DNA from: Diatrype stigma
Taxonomy: Eukaryota; Ascomycota; Sordariomycetes; Xylariales; Diatrypaceae
Direction of reading: 5' to 3'
Assembly (NCBI GenBank): GCA_022225965.2
Contig: JAKJXP020000045.1
Location: 1-64,000 of the forward strand
Length of the DNA: 64,000 nt
The first letter of the stretch is position 1, and each line of letters begins with the position of its first letter. Shown here in pieces: positions 34,338 to 46,500 of this stretch. Under the pieces are notes generated by a model, which worked only from the letters and a program-made list of their open reading frames with translations, made no database searches and had not been told where the DNA came from. Made by a program: the position numbers and the translations under genes.

Positions 34338-34690
34338 GATGCTATTTAATATATAATGCAGCATTATTAAAACTTCCTGGGCCCCCTTAAAGATAAGGGC
34401 GAAAATTTTTAGGATTAGCTTTTTGCTATTTTGCTTTAGCTTTTACTTTTAAATTTAAATTCGAAAAATAGCTTTGGCGGTAATATAATTCTTATTCCTA
34501 TTATTAACTTATTTCTTTTATTATTAATTTAACTGTGCTTAATTATTATAACGGTAATTATAGCTAAAAATCTAGCTAAATTCGGAAGAAAAAACATAAA
34601 TCGCATAAATAATTTTTACCGTATCCATAAATCAAATTAACGGGCGGCGAGGGACGAGGAAAGCTTCGCTAATTTAGGTAAAAAATAAGC
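33023..34690. other. AT-rich block without recognised gene
   Basis: RIP-like composition with patches of somewhat higher GC (33300-33700, 34100-34260). One frame gives fragments such as PLFQPLPLKSPIFTS that look like ex-coding sequence, but no family is recognisable. A 30-base A run occupies 34307-34336. Confidence 0.6.
34307..34336 (+). repeat. Poly-A run (30 A)
   Basis: Homopolymer following degraded ex-coding sequence. It could be the tail of a reverse-transcribed insertion (LINE or processed copy) or a sequencing homopolymer. No target duplication was identified. Confidence 0.8.
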
Positions 34691-36113
34691 CATCAGGAGT
34701 ACTATATACTTTAATTTGACAGGAGGTAAAAGACTATTGTAATCACCAGGCTCTACTTAACCCACTTTTTGCCTTCCCGTCCCGTCACATCACATCAGCT
34801 ACCGGCTTCACATAAAACAAAACAGGGGGGTGGGACCTGGGAAGAGGGACTTCAGGTCGGTGGCCACCTTTGGAAAAGAAATATTAGGTGGATCGACACC
34901 CCGCCGCGCTCTGCGACAAGGCGGTGAGAAAGTCATACTCAATTAAGGAACTGCATATGCAGCATTCGTCAGTTGTGAAGTTGTGGCTTGAAAGAACTTG
35001 TCTTGCTTAAGCAATTCCAGCGAAGTCGATATGGCCTGCTAACCTGATGACCTCGACTGTGTGGGAGCCAAACTTGTCAGTCTTTTCTACTATAGTACCG
35101 GCTCCTTACCCAGTTCTAAATACCCAGTCCGTTCATTTCCCGCATGCAGCAATAGGTAGTACCATATTATGGAAACTTCACGTGGTCAGCATACATGGAC
35201 CACGTATACATATACACACTGTACGGCACCGGCGACAGGGTTGTTCCTATCCAGCGTGCTGGGTATTCACCACCGGGACGAGCAAGTGGTTACATATCTC
35301 CATATGTAGCTGTTGCAGCCAGCCTTATCACGACAGATATGCTGACAACTCAGATGTAGGGGGTGAGGGCTTAATCAATAAGTCAAGCTAGTAGGTGGCT
35401 TGCTGAGATATGACTTGCAGCAAATGCTGACACGCGTATTCTTGAGGGACATCTTCACCAAGTGGCTATCAGTTTGTAGGCAGCTAGGTACGTAAGGTAT
35501 TCCAATGCTCACCTTTCACAAGGACGTTGCCAATTGCCTTACTGTAAGTAAGTTAAGGAAGTCTGTAAAGAATACTATAAGCTTGCTTGCATCATCTGGC
35601 CATTGATGATTGAACGAGATTGTACTATTGTTGATGTTTGCTTTGGCTTACTAAAAATCAAATTGAGAAACAATTGCATATATACATTGTAATTATTGAT
35701 TGGCAGAAGCCTTTGCAATAAGGGGCTACTTGCTTTACTACGGAAACGGGGTCTTGTGCGCAGGTTGAGTTACTTTCCAATTTGGGACTTTGCAGTTGGA
35801 AGATTTCGACAAAATAACCCTTCGTTCCACCCTAATCGCAGGCTCCCCCGGTTAAAAATAGCGACATACGATTGGCTCGTTGGATACATGGACTGACCGG
35901 TAGCGATAGCCATTGCCACTGACGCAGCAGGCGTCTCAGCCTGATTCGAACACTATCACACCATGAGGGATAGTCTCTGCCGCAGCGACATAATAACAGG
36001 CTTATAAAAGGCTTATATCAGGATTTGAGGGTCTTAACATACCTCGTCGGGTGAACAATCTTGGCTAGGTACCACCGTATCATCCTGATTGCCTCTATAA
36101 TCTATAGGTAGAT
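34691..36113. other. Intergenic upstream of the Zn2Cys6 regulator
   Basis: Normal GC resumes abruptly at about 34690. An open stretch at 35047-35391 has no recognisable domain and I do not treat it as a gene. The last 100 bases are the presumed promoter of the regulator at 36114. Confidence 0.55.
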
Positions 36114-37694
36114 ATGAGTGCCGGTCTCAACTCAGCTGCCAACCAACCCGCTCCCCGGCGGCAGTCATGTGATCGCTGCCATGGCCAGAAGCTCCGATGC
36201 ACACACTCGGGAAACTCCAGGACAGGCCCATGCGATCGTTGCTTGCGCAGCGGTGCGCAATGCTCCTATAGTTCTAGCTTACCGAAAGGACGGCCTATCT
36301 TTAACTACGCAAACGAGACGTCTACATCTACTCGCACCTCGGTGGAGTCCAAGGGCTTGGGAAAGAGATTGAGAGAGTATGCAACACATTCTCAGAGATT
36401 ACCTACGTCGCCGAGCAACAACACAGGCACCTCAGCTGGTCGGCCCAGGGAATCAACGGCGCCCAGACCTGTGGAGAAGCAGCAAGGTCCCATAACGCCC
36501 GTATTACAATTTCAATATGACGACTGTATCGATATGGACGTTGTTAGTAACAGTATCCAAGACCTACCCGGCTCTGCGAGTACCTTCTCAGACACCTGGG
36601 TCTTGATGGCGTCTACGATGACCAATGGGGACAGCGCGCTGGACATGATCACCATCTCACCAATCGATCTTGAACCATCTTCGGAGGCCCAAAGTCTGGC
36701 CGGCATCGAAGTACCCGCACTGGGCTCGACTTTCAGTAATGAGGACCCCCTGGGGACCGAAGGCGGCCTCGGCCAGAGTTTCGCACATGAGGAGGGCCTC
36801 CGGTTCAAGAACGAGCTTGCCGAGATTGAAGGAAGTTGGAATGGAAACACCCACGATCTGGCCACGCCGGAAAAGAGCGGCATCGAACCCAGCATAGATC
36901 AACTATCCCGGCTAAGCACGCGCCTTTCACAGCTTCTCAATTGCTCGGCATACTTTCTGGCCAATGACTCGGAAGTAGCCAGTCAATCTCAGAACCAGGA
37001 TTCGACACTGCATCTCCGCCGCAGCATAGAGGCTGTCTTCAAGTCCACCAACGCCTGGCTGATACAGGGGTCACTCGGGGCCACCGCGATCTCGAATTGC
37101 AGTGAATGGGGATCGACTAGCGCTGTCGACCTGCTGCACCACGTATTCTCTGCATCCAGTTACTTGGTAGAAATATTGCGATACGTACGCAACGGCGAAA
37201 CTACGACCGCCAGTAGCTCGTCACTCATGTCTCTCAGTCATCCCAGTCGAACGGGATCCATCGTCAGCCGCTCACGCGTCGAGTCGGCGACGACTGACGA
37301 GAGCCAGCACTCCAGCTTAGTTGTTCACCATTTAGAACTCGTTTGCTTAAGCCTCCTATCTAATATTTACGTGAAAATCCTAGTCGCGTTTCGGCGCAGC
37401 GCCGGGGCGCTGGCTTCCTCGGCATCCGCTGCCCGTGGTGGCAATCATGCTACGATTGGGTCCAGTGAGCATGTCGATACTACTCTACGGGTTCACCTGC
37501 AACTGGTTTCTATCGTGCATCTGTGTTCATATTTCATCAGGCGCCAGGAGCAAGCCCTGGAGATGGTGACGTTGGGCAACCAGCTATCGTCACGATCACC
37601 ATCGTTCGACGCTATGTATGCCTTGAAGACAGAGATAGCGCAACATCTTAGGCTACTGCAGGAAAGCTTGTTAAACGGCACAACTATCAGATGA
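36114..37694 (+). CDS. Zn2Cys6 transcription factor, LovE/ApdR-like
   Basis: Single-exon, uninterrupted frame of 526 residues, the usual size for pathway-specific regulators. The zinc cluster uses Cys19, 22, 29, 40, 43 and 50 (SCDRCHGQKLRC then GPCDRCLRSGAQCSYSS), followed by LPKGRP, a linker seen in regulators of fungal PKS and PKS-NRPS clusters. A Ser/Thr-rich middle and an acidic stretch (residues about 190-290) could be the activation region. The helical C-terminus includes HLELVCLSLLSNIYVKILV and EQALEMVTLGNQLSSRSPSF. No lesions. It lies immediately upstream of a dead O-methyltransferase in the same direction, an arrangement reminiscent of AflR/AflS-type pairs, although this zinc cluster is not AflR-like in detail. 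Its targets may include genes outside this window. Confidence 0.9.
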   Translation: MSAGLNSAANQPAPRRQSCDRCHGQKLRCTHSGNSRTGPCDRCLRSGAQCSYSSSLPKGRPIFNYANETSTSTRTSVESKGLGKRLREYATHSQRLPTSPSNNTGTSAGRPRESTAPRPVEKQQGPITPVLQFQYDDCIDMDVVSNSIQDLPGSASTFSDTWVLMASTMTNGDSALDMITISPIDLEPSSEAQSLAGIEVPALGSTFSNEDPLGTEGGLGQSFAHEEGLRFKNELAEIEGSWNGNTHDLATPEKSGIEPSIDQLSRLSTRLSQLLNCSAYFLANDSEVASQSQNQDSTLHLRRSIEAVFKSTNAWLIQGSLGATAISNCSEWGSTSAVDLLHHVFSASSYLVEILRYVRNGETTTASSSSLMSLSHPSRTGSIVSRSRVESATTDESQHSSLVVHHLELVCLSLLSNIYVKILVAFRRSAGALASSASAARGGNHATIGSSEHVDTTLRVHLQLVSIVHLCSYFIRRQEQALEMVTLGNQLSSRSPSFDAMYALKTEIAQHLRLLQESLLNGTTIR

Positions 37695-37804
37695 AATAGA
37701 GAAGGGAAGGAATGGTTACGAACTTAGAAGAAACCAAACATAAAGCCAGCCATATATAGAATTTATAGATCCCCAGGAATTGTTCTTACACTGCTATACA
37801 CCTC

Positions 37805-38655
37805 TTGACTAACTACTTCGGGTTTTATTATTACCGGGCTGTGAATGTTTATGCGCACTCGGCGACGGATTCTCGGGACGCCAAGAAGGCTCCTTTCTCC
37901 TGGGCGCTGGGCAAGGAGGGCATGACGTACTACGAGGTTATCAAGGAGGACCCGACTTTATCCGACGTCTGTCACAAGGGCATGGTGATGATCGAAACTG
38001 TGCAGTCCATCGACGGCATATTCCCGTCCTCTTCCATGAAGGCCGCGGCAGCGGCCGAGCCGCACCGCGCTTTCGTCGTGGATGTCGGAGGCGGGCTGGG
38101 AAACGCCCTCATATCCATCATGAAAGAATGCGGCGGTGGCAGCTACGGCACCAAGCTGGTGCTCCAGGGTTTGGCCGAGGTCCTCGACGGGAAGGACCCC
38201 GTGAGAGTAGATGGAGTCGATAACATGCCGTACAACCTTTTTGACCCTCAGCCCGTAAAGGGTAGATTTGCCACTGCTGCGAGTAAAGTACTATCTACTG
38301 GGGTAACTGACGCGTGCCTGTGCACATATGGACGCTCACGTGTATTTTCTCCGCAATGTGTTGCACAACCACTACGACGAGGAGGGCCGAAGGACCCTGA
38401 GTAGTATCAAGGATGCCATGGGGCCGACCTCTCGCGTATTGATCGGCGAGGTGATTCCTCCCGCAACCGCCGCTCCTGGATTTGACCTGTTTTCCCTTCG
38501 TCATGGACCTTAACATGTTCATGGAAGGTGGGGTCGAAAGAGACGATGAGGACTGGCACAGGTTGCTGGGGGAGGTCAGCCTTCAGATTGAACGCATTTG
38601 GAGGTTACCGGAAAACACCGTCCAACGTTCCATTGAGGCCAAGTTGAAGACTTGA
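37805..38655 (+). pseudogene. O-methyltransferase family 2, truncated and frameshifted
   Basis: SAM-dependent methyltransferase fragment. Readable blocks are PFSWALGKEGMTYYEVIKED, the SAM-binding motif VVDVGGGLGNALI, NLFDPQPVKG, then AHVYFLRNVLHNHYDEEGRR and VLIGEVIPP, then after a frame change FVMDLNMFMEGGVERDDEDW to the stop at 38653-38655. Missing is the N-terminal dimerisation half (about 150 residues expected before PFSWA). About 70 extra bases around 38268-38328 break the frame and have no clear AG acceptor, and a one-base shift occurs at the T run near 38489. Composition is normal, so decay is by indel and truncation. It may once have been a tailoring enzyme or a methyltransferase-like coactivator of the adjacent regulator. 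Confidence 0.82.
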
Positions 38656-39420
38656 GCATCTTGGCGTGCCCAGTACTTCGGTGGTTGGTACACTTCACAA
38701 AGCGATATGTAATGACCTAACCATTATCGAGTTGTGCGCGGGGAATTCTGAAAGGTATTGACTGGACCAACCACTATACCTAACGCTATTTATGGAACAA
38801 CTATTGAGACTGTGTGCACAATGTAACAGATAGCCTTCGTACTCCAGAGGGGAATGTGATGTGACACGACCCCTCGAAGTCTGCGGCTCTCAGCCTACCT
38901 CATGTTATATCGTATTACTCTGCAGCACGTCCCTCCAGTGTGGCACCGGACTGTATGACGAGAGGAAGCTGATGTCGATGTTCTCGGGACTTACCTAGAC
39001 CCATGTTACTACACCATAACGCACGTGGTGAACAGACCCAATCAGGCTCATGGGGAGTATGTAATACAACATTTCGGTGGGCACAGCAGTAATTGGGATT
39101 GCAACCCTATGGAAGGAGTCAGGACCATAAACTGTTGGCCGCAGGGCGGTCCAATGAGAAGCCTGGCTATAGAGTTAGAATAAAGGGTTGTGTCATGCCG
39201 TACAGCAAGGAATATGGCTGAGCCGCATCCCGCTTGACATTTCGTTGAGACATTACGAACCTTCACCGCTGGTGTATGTTACTTCCATCGGTACTGTCTA
39301 GGCTACGTAAGATTTCCTACGCCCGACTTCTGAGAACACTGAATATGCCCTTGTTTTATATAGGTCTGCTTACCATCCATTGTTGCGCGGGGTAAGCCTG
39401 GGGGTCTGGGGGTTTAATAA
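38656..39420. other. Intergenic, end of normal-GC island 3
   Basis: No supported gene. GC falls sharply at about 39420, where an AT-rich block starts. Confidence 0.6.
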
Positions 39421-39920
39421 AGCGGAGTCCGGAATAAGTAATAAAGATAAACTAATAAGTTCGAAAAATTAAAAGATTATTAACTTATTATTAATATAGA
39501 ATTATCTTAACCGGAGGTTATTCTATGAAAGTGGTATGATACGGAAATTATGTCCAGAAATTCAGGCTTAGGAAATACTTCGAGCGTTTTCGTTTGCGAT
39601 TAATCGGACCTGCTACGTTTATTTTGGCAATTAATCGAACCAATTAATTTCGTTTTGCCAGCTAATTAATTTTTATCCCTTATAAATATTATATATAAAT
39701 AATAATAAAATCCATTTATTTTATACGTACGGCTAATAATATCATTACATTTCCGGATTTTATTTAAATTTATTCCAGCTTATTCGTAATTTGTTTCGAT
39801 TTGCTTTAATTTGCTTATAGCTTTTTCGCAACTTGCTTTAATTTGTTTATATATTTTATTATATTATTAAATTATTTTAGCTTTTTTTAGAAATCTCTTT
39901 ATTTTTTTCTGCAATTCATT
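39421..39920. other. AT-rich sequence leading into a tandem array
   Basis: RIP-like composition, no readable protein. Loose CGCAACTTGCTTTAATTTG-like motifs near 39790-39850 resemble diverged forms of the following repeat. Confidence 0.5.
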
Positions 39921-39921
39921 T

Positions 39922-40300
39922 ACGGTATATTACGATTTTTTTATTTTTATCCGTAATCCATTCGCAATGCATTACGACCTTTTTATTTTTATTCGCAATT
40001 TATTCGCAATGCATTACGATCTTTTTATTTTTACCCGCAATTTATTCGTAATACATTACGACCTCTTTATTTTTATCCGTAATCCATCCGCAATATATTA
40101 CGACCTTTTCATTTTTATTCGCAATTTATTTGCAATATATTACGACTTTTTTATTTTTACCCGTAATCCATTCGCAATATATTACGATCTTTTCATTTTT
40201 ATCCGCAATTTATCCGCAATGCATTACGGCCTTTTCGAATTTTATACGCGATTTATCCGTAATACGTTACGGCCCTTTCGAATTTTACGCGCGACTTATG
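39922..40300 (+). repeat. 42-bp tandem repeat array
   Basis: Units begin GCAATGCATTACGACC or variants at 39964, 40006, 40048, 40090, 40132, 40174, 40216 and 40258, giving at least eight copies of exactly 42 bp. Because 42 is a multiple of three, one frame stays open (39967-40305) and encodes a 14-residue repeat (MHYDLFIFIRNLFA). I read that as a by-product of the array rather than a gene. Confidence 0.9.
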
Positions 40301-40646
40301 CATAATCCTTTTAAATTTTATACGTAGCCTTTTCGTTATAATATAACGCATTATAAATTTCTCGAAACCTATTCGCGGCTTATATGTAACCTTTTCGAAT
40401 TTTATTAATATAAATTATTTTATAAATTTTAAGGTTTATTATGTTTATTAATAGTTTTAATTATTAAATTAATTTATTTATAAACGATATTTGCATATTT
40501 TTATTTAAAAATGCCTTTTTTATTGTAATTATATTTTGCAAAACGTATATATACTTATATTTTTATTTCGAATTGGTATTAATTTTATTTTATTATATAA
40601 GTATTTCATTTTTATACCGCAATAAATAATCTTTTTCGTATTGCCT

Positions 40647-41132
40647 TTAAATATACGATCTTTTAATTTCCTGGTCCTTTCCAGTTTGGTCCTTTCCAAC
40701 CAGCTCCTTTCTAGCCAGTTCCTTTCCAGCCAGCTCCTTTCCAATTAGCTCCTTTCCAGCCAGTTCCTTTTTAGCCAGCTTTTTTCCAGCCAGTTCCTTT
40801 TTAGCCAATTCCTTTCCAGCCAGCTCCTTTCTAGCCAGTTCCTGTCTAGCCGGCTCTTTTTTAGCCAGCTCCTCTCCAATTAGCTCCTTAATTTCTGGCT
40901 CTTTAGCAGCCGGCTCCTTTTTAGCCAGCTCCTTTTTAATTAGTTCCTTAATAGCTGGCTTTTTAATAAATAACTTTTTAATAGGTGGCTTTTTAATAGG
41001 TGGCTTATTAATTTCTGGCTTATTAGTTTTTAGCTTTTTAATAGCTGGCTTATTAATTTTTAAATTTTCAGCAGCCAGCTTTTTAATTTTAGCCCCTGGC
41101 TTATCCTTATTCGATTTTTTATCCTTTAGCAA
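40647..41132 (-). repeat. 15-bp tandem repeat encoding a KELAG/KELAK pentapeptide array
   Basis: On the minus strand 161 codons stay open. The first half has KxxIxKxx spacing (IKKPPIKKLFIKKPAIKEL), and the second half has about 25 copies of K-E-L-A-[GKR] or close variants. The DNA unit is CCAGCTCCTTTYYAG. It keeps many CpA dinucleotides, unlike its flanks, so it has not been RIP-mutated or has re-expanded since. It is highly charged and predicted helical. Either a minisatellite or the exon of a repeat protein; there is no signal peptide or known domain. Confidence 0.75.
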
Positions 41133-42600
41133 TTTAGTTACGCCATTTGCTTAAATTCAATCGACGTCGTATAAATTTAATTTATGGAATATTTAATAAT
41201 ATGTATTATCGTAATAAACAGGTTTAGAATAATTTATTTCGCATAATTGTCGTCCGTTTTAAATAATATATTATTTAATAAAATTACCGATTACGGCGAC
41301 GTTATTAAAAAGAACCGTTACAAATCCCGATATTATTTAATTTACGAGCCAAATTAGATTTTAATAACGATACGTTTTAATTAAATTTAAAAAACGAATC
41401 GATATTATAAATCCCTTTTTAAATTTAACTTTATTTTATTTTTAATTATTATTTGCTTTTTTTATTTTTTATTATTTTAAATTTTTTAAATTTATTAATA
41501 AAATAATTTTCCAATTTAATATTACCAAAAATACGGTTATACCAATATATTTAATTTGTTTCTTTATCGTTTTTATTATTTTTTAATCCGATTATAGCAC
41601 CATTTATTTTTTAACTACGTAATAAATCGCGTAATAAACCGCATAATTATTCGTTTAATCGGATTATTCGAATTATTCGTACTTTTGCTTCGGTTGGTTA
41701 TTACGTAACGCCTAAACGTATATCGACGTTAATATTAAAACTAACGCTATAATTTTTCCAGCTGCAACATATTAGTTCTAATCGTAATTTATAGGCCTTT
41801 TTCGATCCTTCGTTTTTTTTACCTTTTAAGCGAACTCGAACGCGAAAACGAAAACGACCCTAAATACATAATTATGCGTTTTCTTAAACAGTTAAACATA
41901 AATAGCGGCAACAAATTCGACTTTCAAAACATCGTAATTTCGACGAAAAGCCGGTATAATATAAAGGCAACGACTAAAAGCTTACGTTATTTCCTAAAGA
42001 CGTAGCTATTAAAAAGCGATTCGACGAAGCCTTAAAAACGGAGTAAATATATTTTTGCCCGCGTTATTAATATAAATAATTCGACGTTAAACTATTAAAT
42101 ACAAATATTTGCATTGCTTATTAAATAAAGGATAATAAGAAATTAATAAATAAGCCTTTTTATTTTTTTATTGGCAATAATTTAAATTTTAGCGACGTTT
42201 TTTTTTAATTTATTCCGTTTAAAACAATCAAAAAGCTATTTATTATAAGAATTTATATTATAATTAATGTTTTTATTATTCGTTTTATTATTATATAATT
42301 TAATTAATTAATTAATTTCTTATAAATTCGTAATTAATAATATAAATATACGGAATATATTATGCATTTTTTGCGCAATATTAGCAAAGTATATAACGAA
42401 TTTCCTTTATTTTTAAAACATTTCGACATAATTCTTTTTCGTTTTAAAAATACCGATAATGTTTCAAAAATAAAACGTTAATTTTACCGGCGGTTTCGTA
42501 TTTATCGCTAAGCTATATATATATGGCTGAACTTTTTTTTTATAAATTATCCGGATTATATAAATTTTATATTAAATCATTATAATTTATTTTAATTATT
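41133..42600. other. AT-rich block before the second Helitron
   Basis: RIP-like composition with no recognisable protein. It may include the 5' end of the Helitron that follows, which I could not locate. Confidence 0.5.
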
Positions 42601-45600
42601 TAAAAATGGCGATATTTACGACTTGCTTAATATTTACGAAACGAATAAAATACATATAACGATAAATCCGAATACGGGTTCCGTAAATGAAGCTATTCCA
42701 AAAGATGTCGATATATGCAATAAAGCGGCGGTTTTTAATTTATTTATTAAAGCATTTGAATTAAACCGTTTAAAAGAAAACAATAGGAATAATCCGTCGT
42801 TTCCGGAACCGAATATACCGTTATAAGCAATTTAATTAAACGTTATTTATTATTTTTTAATGCTATTTATACGGCAAATCCTTTTTAATGAATTTAATTA
42901 ATCCTGCGTTTTATTTTTTTTTGCGTATTTTATATTTTATTCTTATGGCAAAGCTGATTTTGTTAAGCCTTAATAGCGTATTATTAAATATTAAGATTAT
43001 TTTAATTATGTTATGCGTTAAAAAAATGGTCGCTTTATTAAGCATTATATTTTTCGATATATTGTATTAAACATTTTAATACGCAAGCAAATCCGTAATT
43101 ATAGCCGTTATTTTATAAATAAGGAATTTAATTCGCCCATTTTTAAACGCCAATTATAAAAGGCTTTTAAAAATTCGGATAAGCCTAAGGCATAAATTAT
43201 TTTTAATTGCATTATCCGGTTTATAAATATTATTAAAGGCATTTATTCCTTTTAATATAAATATCGGCGAAAATTAAAAGCCTTTTTTTATTGCTTAAAA
43301 TTGCCGTTTACGTTTATTATTTTAAATCCGGTAAATTTTTATTAATAAAGCTTATATCGTTATATACCTAAATTTAACCGATAAAAGCAATTAAACGAAC
43401 ATAAACGAATAAACTTATTTCGGCATTTATTACGTAAAAATCCTTATATTGTTGCGTAGCATTTCTTTTTTCGGACTATTTTATTTCGAAAGATCGTATT
43501 GGCGGAAAAATTTAATTTCGGCGACTTTTAATACCGCTTCGAATAGTAAAATCGTAATAGCGGTTACGTTTATAAATTATATTGGTTTAAAAATAGCCCC
43601 TTTCCGGATATGGATATATAAAAAGGTCGGGACATATACGCCAAAGTTTAAAGCTATTATATTATTGCCATAAATCCTAAGCCTTAAAAAATCGGTTACG
43701 GCGGTACGAATAATAATCCGCTATGCATTAATCCTCTTTATACGGAATTTATGTAGCAATAATTAAATAATATCGTAAATCGCTATTAACGTTATAAGTA
43801 TTTTATTACGTATTATTTCCGGATTATTAAGAAAACGGCTAACGAAATTCGGAAAAAAGGCGAGAAATTGCTAAATTCCGTTTGTCGCTTTAATTTTTTA
43901 CGCTTTATATAAAACGAATTTCGCATTGCTAAAATGGGAAATAAATTCTGGTAATTATTTAATGCCGTACGTAATAATATTTATTTCAATTAATTTAATC
44001 CATTAATAATTATGTCGTAATTAATTAATACGAATATTTTTCCGTATACCAACGATGCGGCTATTATTAATTATATAGCCAAATATTGCGGCAAATCCAA
44101 ATAATAATCTGCTATATATACTTAAATTGCCCAATTTATTTTGCCGCATATAATTAATAATAACCCCATATTTTCGTTTATTTTTAAGCTTATAAATAAG
44201 CTTATCGAAAAAAAGGATTATTTTGCTTAAAAGGTTTATTATTATTTATTACAGCTTCTTTTATAAAAAAATAATCGTATAATACGTAATATCGATTATT
44301 GCCTTTTTAAAAAGTATATCCAAATTTTAAACCTTAATGGCGAAAACGACGAGATTAAAAAAAACGTTACAGCTTAGGAAAAATATAAGCAAAAAGGTAT
44401 ATATATGAAATACGTTTCGTATTTCGAATTCGTCGAGCGCTGGGATTTTAAAGGTTAGGACTTTAAAAAATAGCATATCATTAATGCGCAGCTTAAAGTA
44501 TTAAATTATTTCTTTCGTTATAAGCCTATTCGAATTTATTAGCAATTCTTTAACTTTTATCGAATAAAGTTATTATTAAATCATTTTTATCGTTATATTA
44601 ACGAATTATTAATTAATAACGAAATTAAGTTTAATAATTATGTCGCAATATATGCATATTATATGTAACATTATATTTATAAGGATAATTATTACGGCAC
44701 GATTAGCCGAAAAAATATTTAACCCGATAATAAAAAATTCGAATCTGGCTTAAATAATGCGAATAACATTACTTTAAAAAACTGATAATACATTATTCGA
44801 ATAATACCAGATTTTTTGCCTAAGCAAAAAAACGCTAAATTACTTGGCCGCCGTAATATTAATATTAATTACGATTAGTTCTTTTATATTAATCGATACG
44901 TTTACGAGAATTTCGTTAACGGTAACTATTAAAAAAAGCGCCGCAAAAAATATCCCGACAATTACGATATTAAGAACTTGCTATTAAATATAATTAAAAC
45001 CTTAAATTTCGAACAGCGAATTATATATAATATAATAATTAATTATTATTAAAGCTTTTTTATCGATAACTAATTAAAGCAATTATTATTATACGTTAAT
45101 GGCAATAATGGAATTAAAAAATCCTATTTTATTAAGATTATATCGTTACATTTTTAATAGCTATTTATAATAAGCAAGTTATTCGTAATTCGAATTGCTT
45201 TAATTAATGTAATTAGCAATTAAATTAACGGCCAAATATTGCATTTTTTGCTTCGTTTATTTATTAATGGCAAATATAAGCCCTTAATAAAAAATGTTAA
45301 TTTATTAAATACTTTATAACGGCGCTTTCGTAACGTTTACTTTCTTATTATCGACAAAAAAAGCATATTCGATTTATAAAACCTAAGCTAAATTAATTAA
45401 CGGCTCCAAAAGATTTTTCCTAATCGCCGCAATAGCTATTTTGGCGGCTTAAATATATTGCTTATCGAAGATTTCTTTTAATTACTTCCCGTTATAAATA
45501 AGCCGTTATATACTTTTAAGTAATTAATTAAATATTATAACATTATTAAATACGGATTATATAAAGCCTTTAAGCGTTTGGTATTTCTTATTATTATTTA

Positions 45601-46500
45601 ACGCCAATAAGAATCCGAATAAGTCCGATTTCGTAAAGCTTTATTAAAATTGCGACAATTTAAAGTTTTTACCGTTTTTTGGAAATTATTAACGTTTAAA
45701 TACGTTATAAAGCTTTTTTTTACCGAAATTATAAGTTTCGATAATGTTATATGCATTTATTTTATTAAGGCTCGTATTAATTAATATAACCATAATTATA
45801 TAATACGGCTTATAAATCTAATTATTTAGGTTTATGCCAAATATAAAGGATTTAATATAAATAAGGCCGCTTTTTTTAATGCTAGTAACCTTTTTAAAAG
45901 TTTTCTTATTTGCATTAAATATCGGGTTATATTAATACATAACTTATAGGGCTATATCGGTTTTATAAATGGAACTTAAGATACGGTATACGACATTTCT
46001 TAAGCTTAAGGCTTAAACGTTATAAATAATGTTCCGAAAATTATTATAATAGCTTTTAATAATTATATTAGCCCGGCATTTATTAATTCGAATAGCCGCA
46101 AGTTTCGTAATAATTAAGGCAAAGCTGTCGTATTTATTTTTCGAATTCGACAGAACTTTGTTATAAAAGGTATTACTTATTACCGAAAGTAATTTTTTTT
46201 ATTTATTATATATGCCATTATAATACATAAATTTCAAAGCATTATTTTGCATTAGGTAATATGCGATATTTCGGATCGTAAATTTATTATTAAACTATTA
46301 TATATAACCGTTTTTAAAATATTTATATTATAAGGCTTAATATTTAATGTTTTATTTAATCGCAGCCGTTTTTATTACAAGAATAATTATCCGTTTATAT
46401 AAATAAGATTTAACGATTATAATATCCATTTAAAGTATATTTTAATTCGGCCTTTATATGTAATTTATTTTTAATAATTCCTTATTTATTAATTTAATAA
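42600..46500 (+). mobile_element. Second Helitron (RepHel), RIP-killed
   Basis: Plus-strand remains of a Helitron rep/helicase. INTNIFPYTNDAAIINYIAK with YCGKSK (44015-44100) is the block following the rep nicking region. YVSYFEFVERWDFKG is near 44410, and a Pif1-like helicase occupies 45090-46430. It differs throughout from the Helitron at 27438-32600, so they are different families. Ends were not determined; the limits given are those of readable remains. Confidence 0.82.
45090..46430 (+). pseudogene. Pif1-like SF1B helicase of the second Helitron
   Basis: Order of motifs: KSYFIKIISLHF (end of Walker A), ISNxINGQILHFLLRLFING, RRFRNVYFLIIDKKSIFDL (motif II, DE altered to DK), NRRNSYFGGLNILLIEDFF then LLPVINKPLYT (motif III). 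Further on, YIGFINGTxDTVYDIS and FVIKGITYYRK precede the final motifs. Stops are nearly all TAA or TAG in places where CAA, CAG or TGG would fit. Confidence 0.85.

Noticed and set aside
35047..35391. 114-codon plus-strand frame
   Set aside because: Composition is not gene-like and no family or intron structure is recognisable.
42623..43673. Short open frames of 60-75 codons in the AT-rich block
   Set aside because: They are AT-driven residues of a RIP-mutated Helitron; most stops nearby are TAA/TAG and no start context is conserved.
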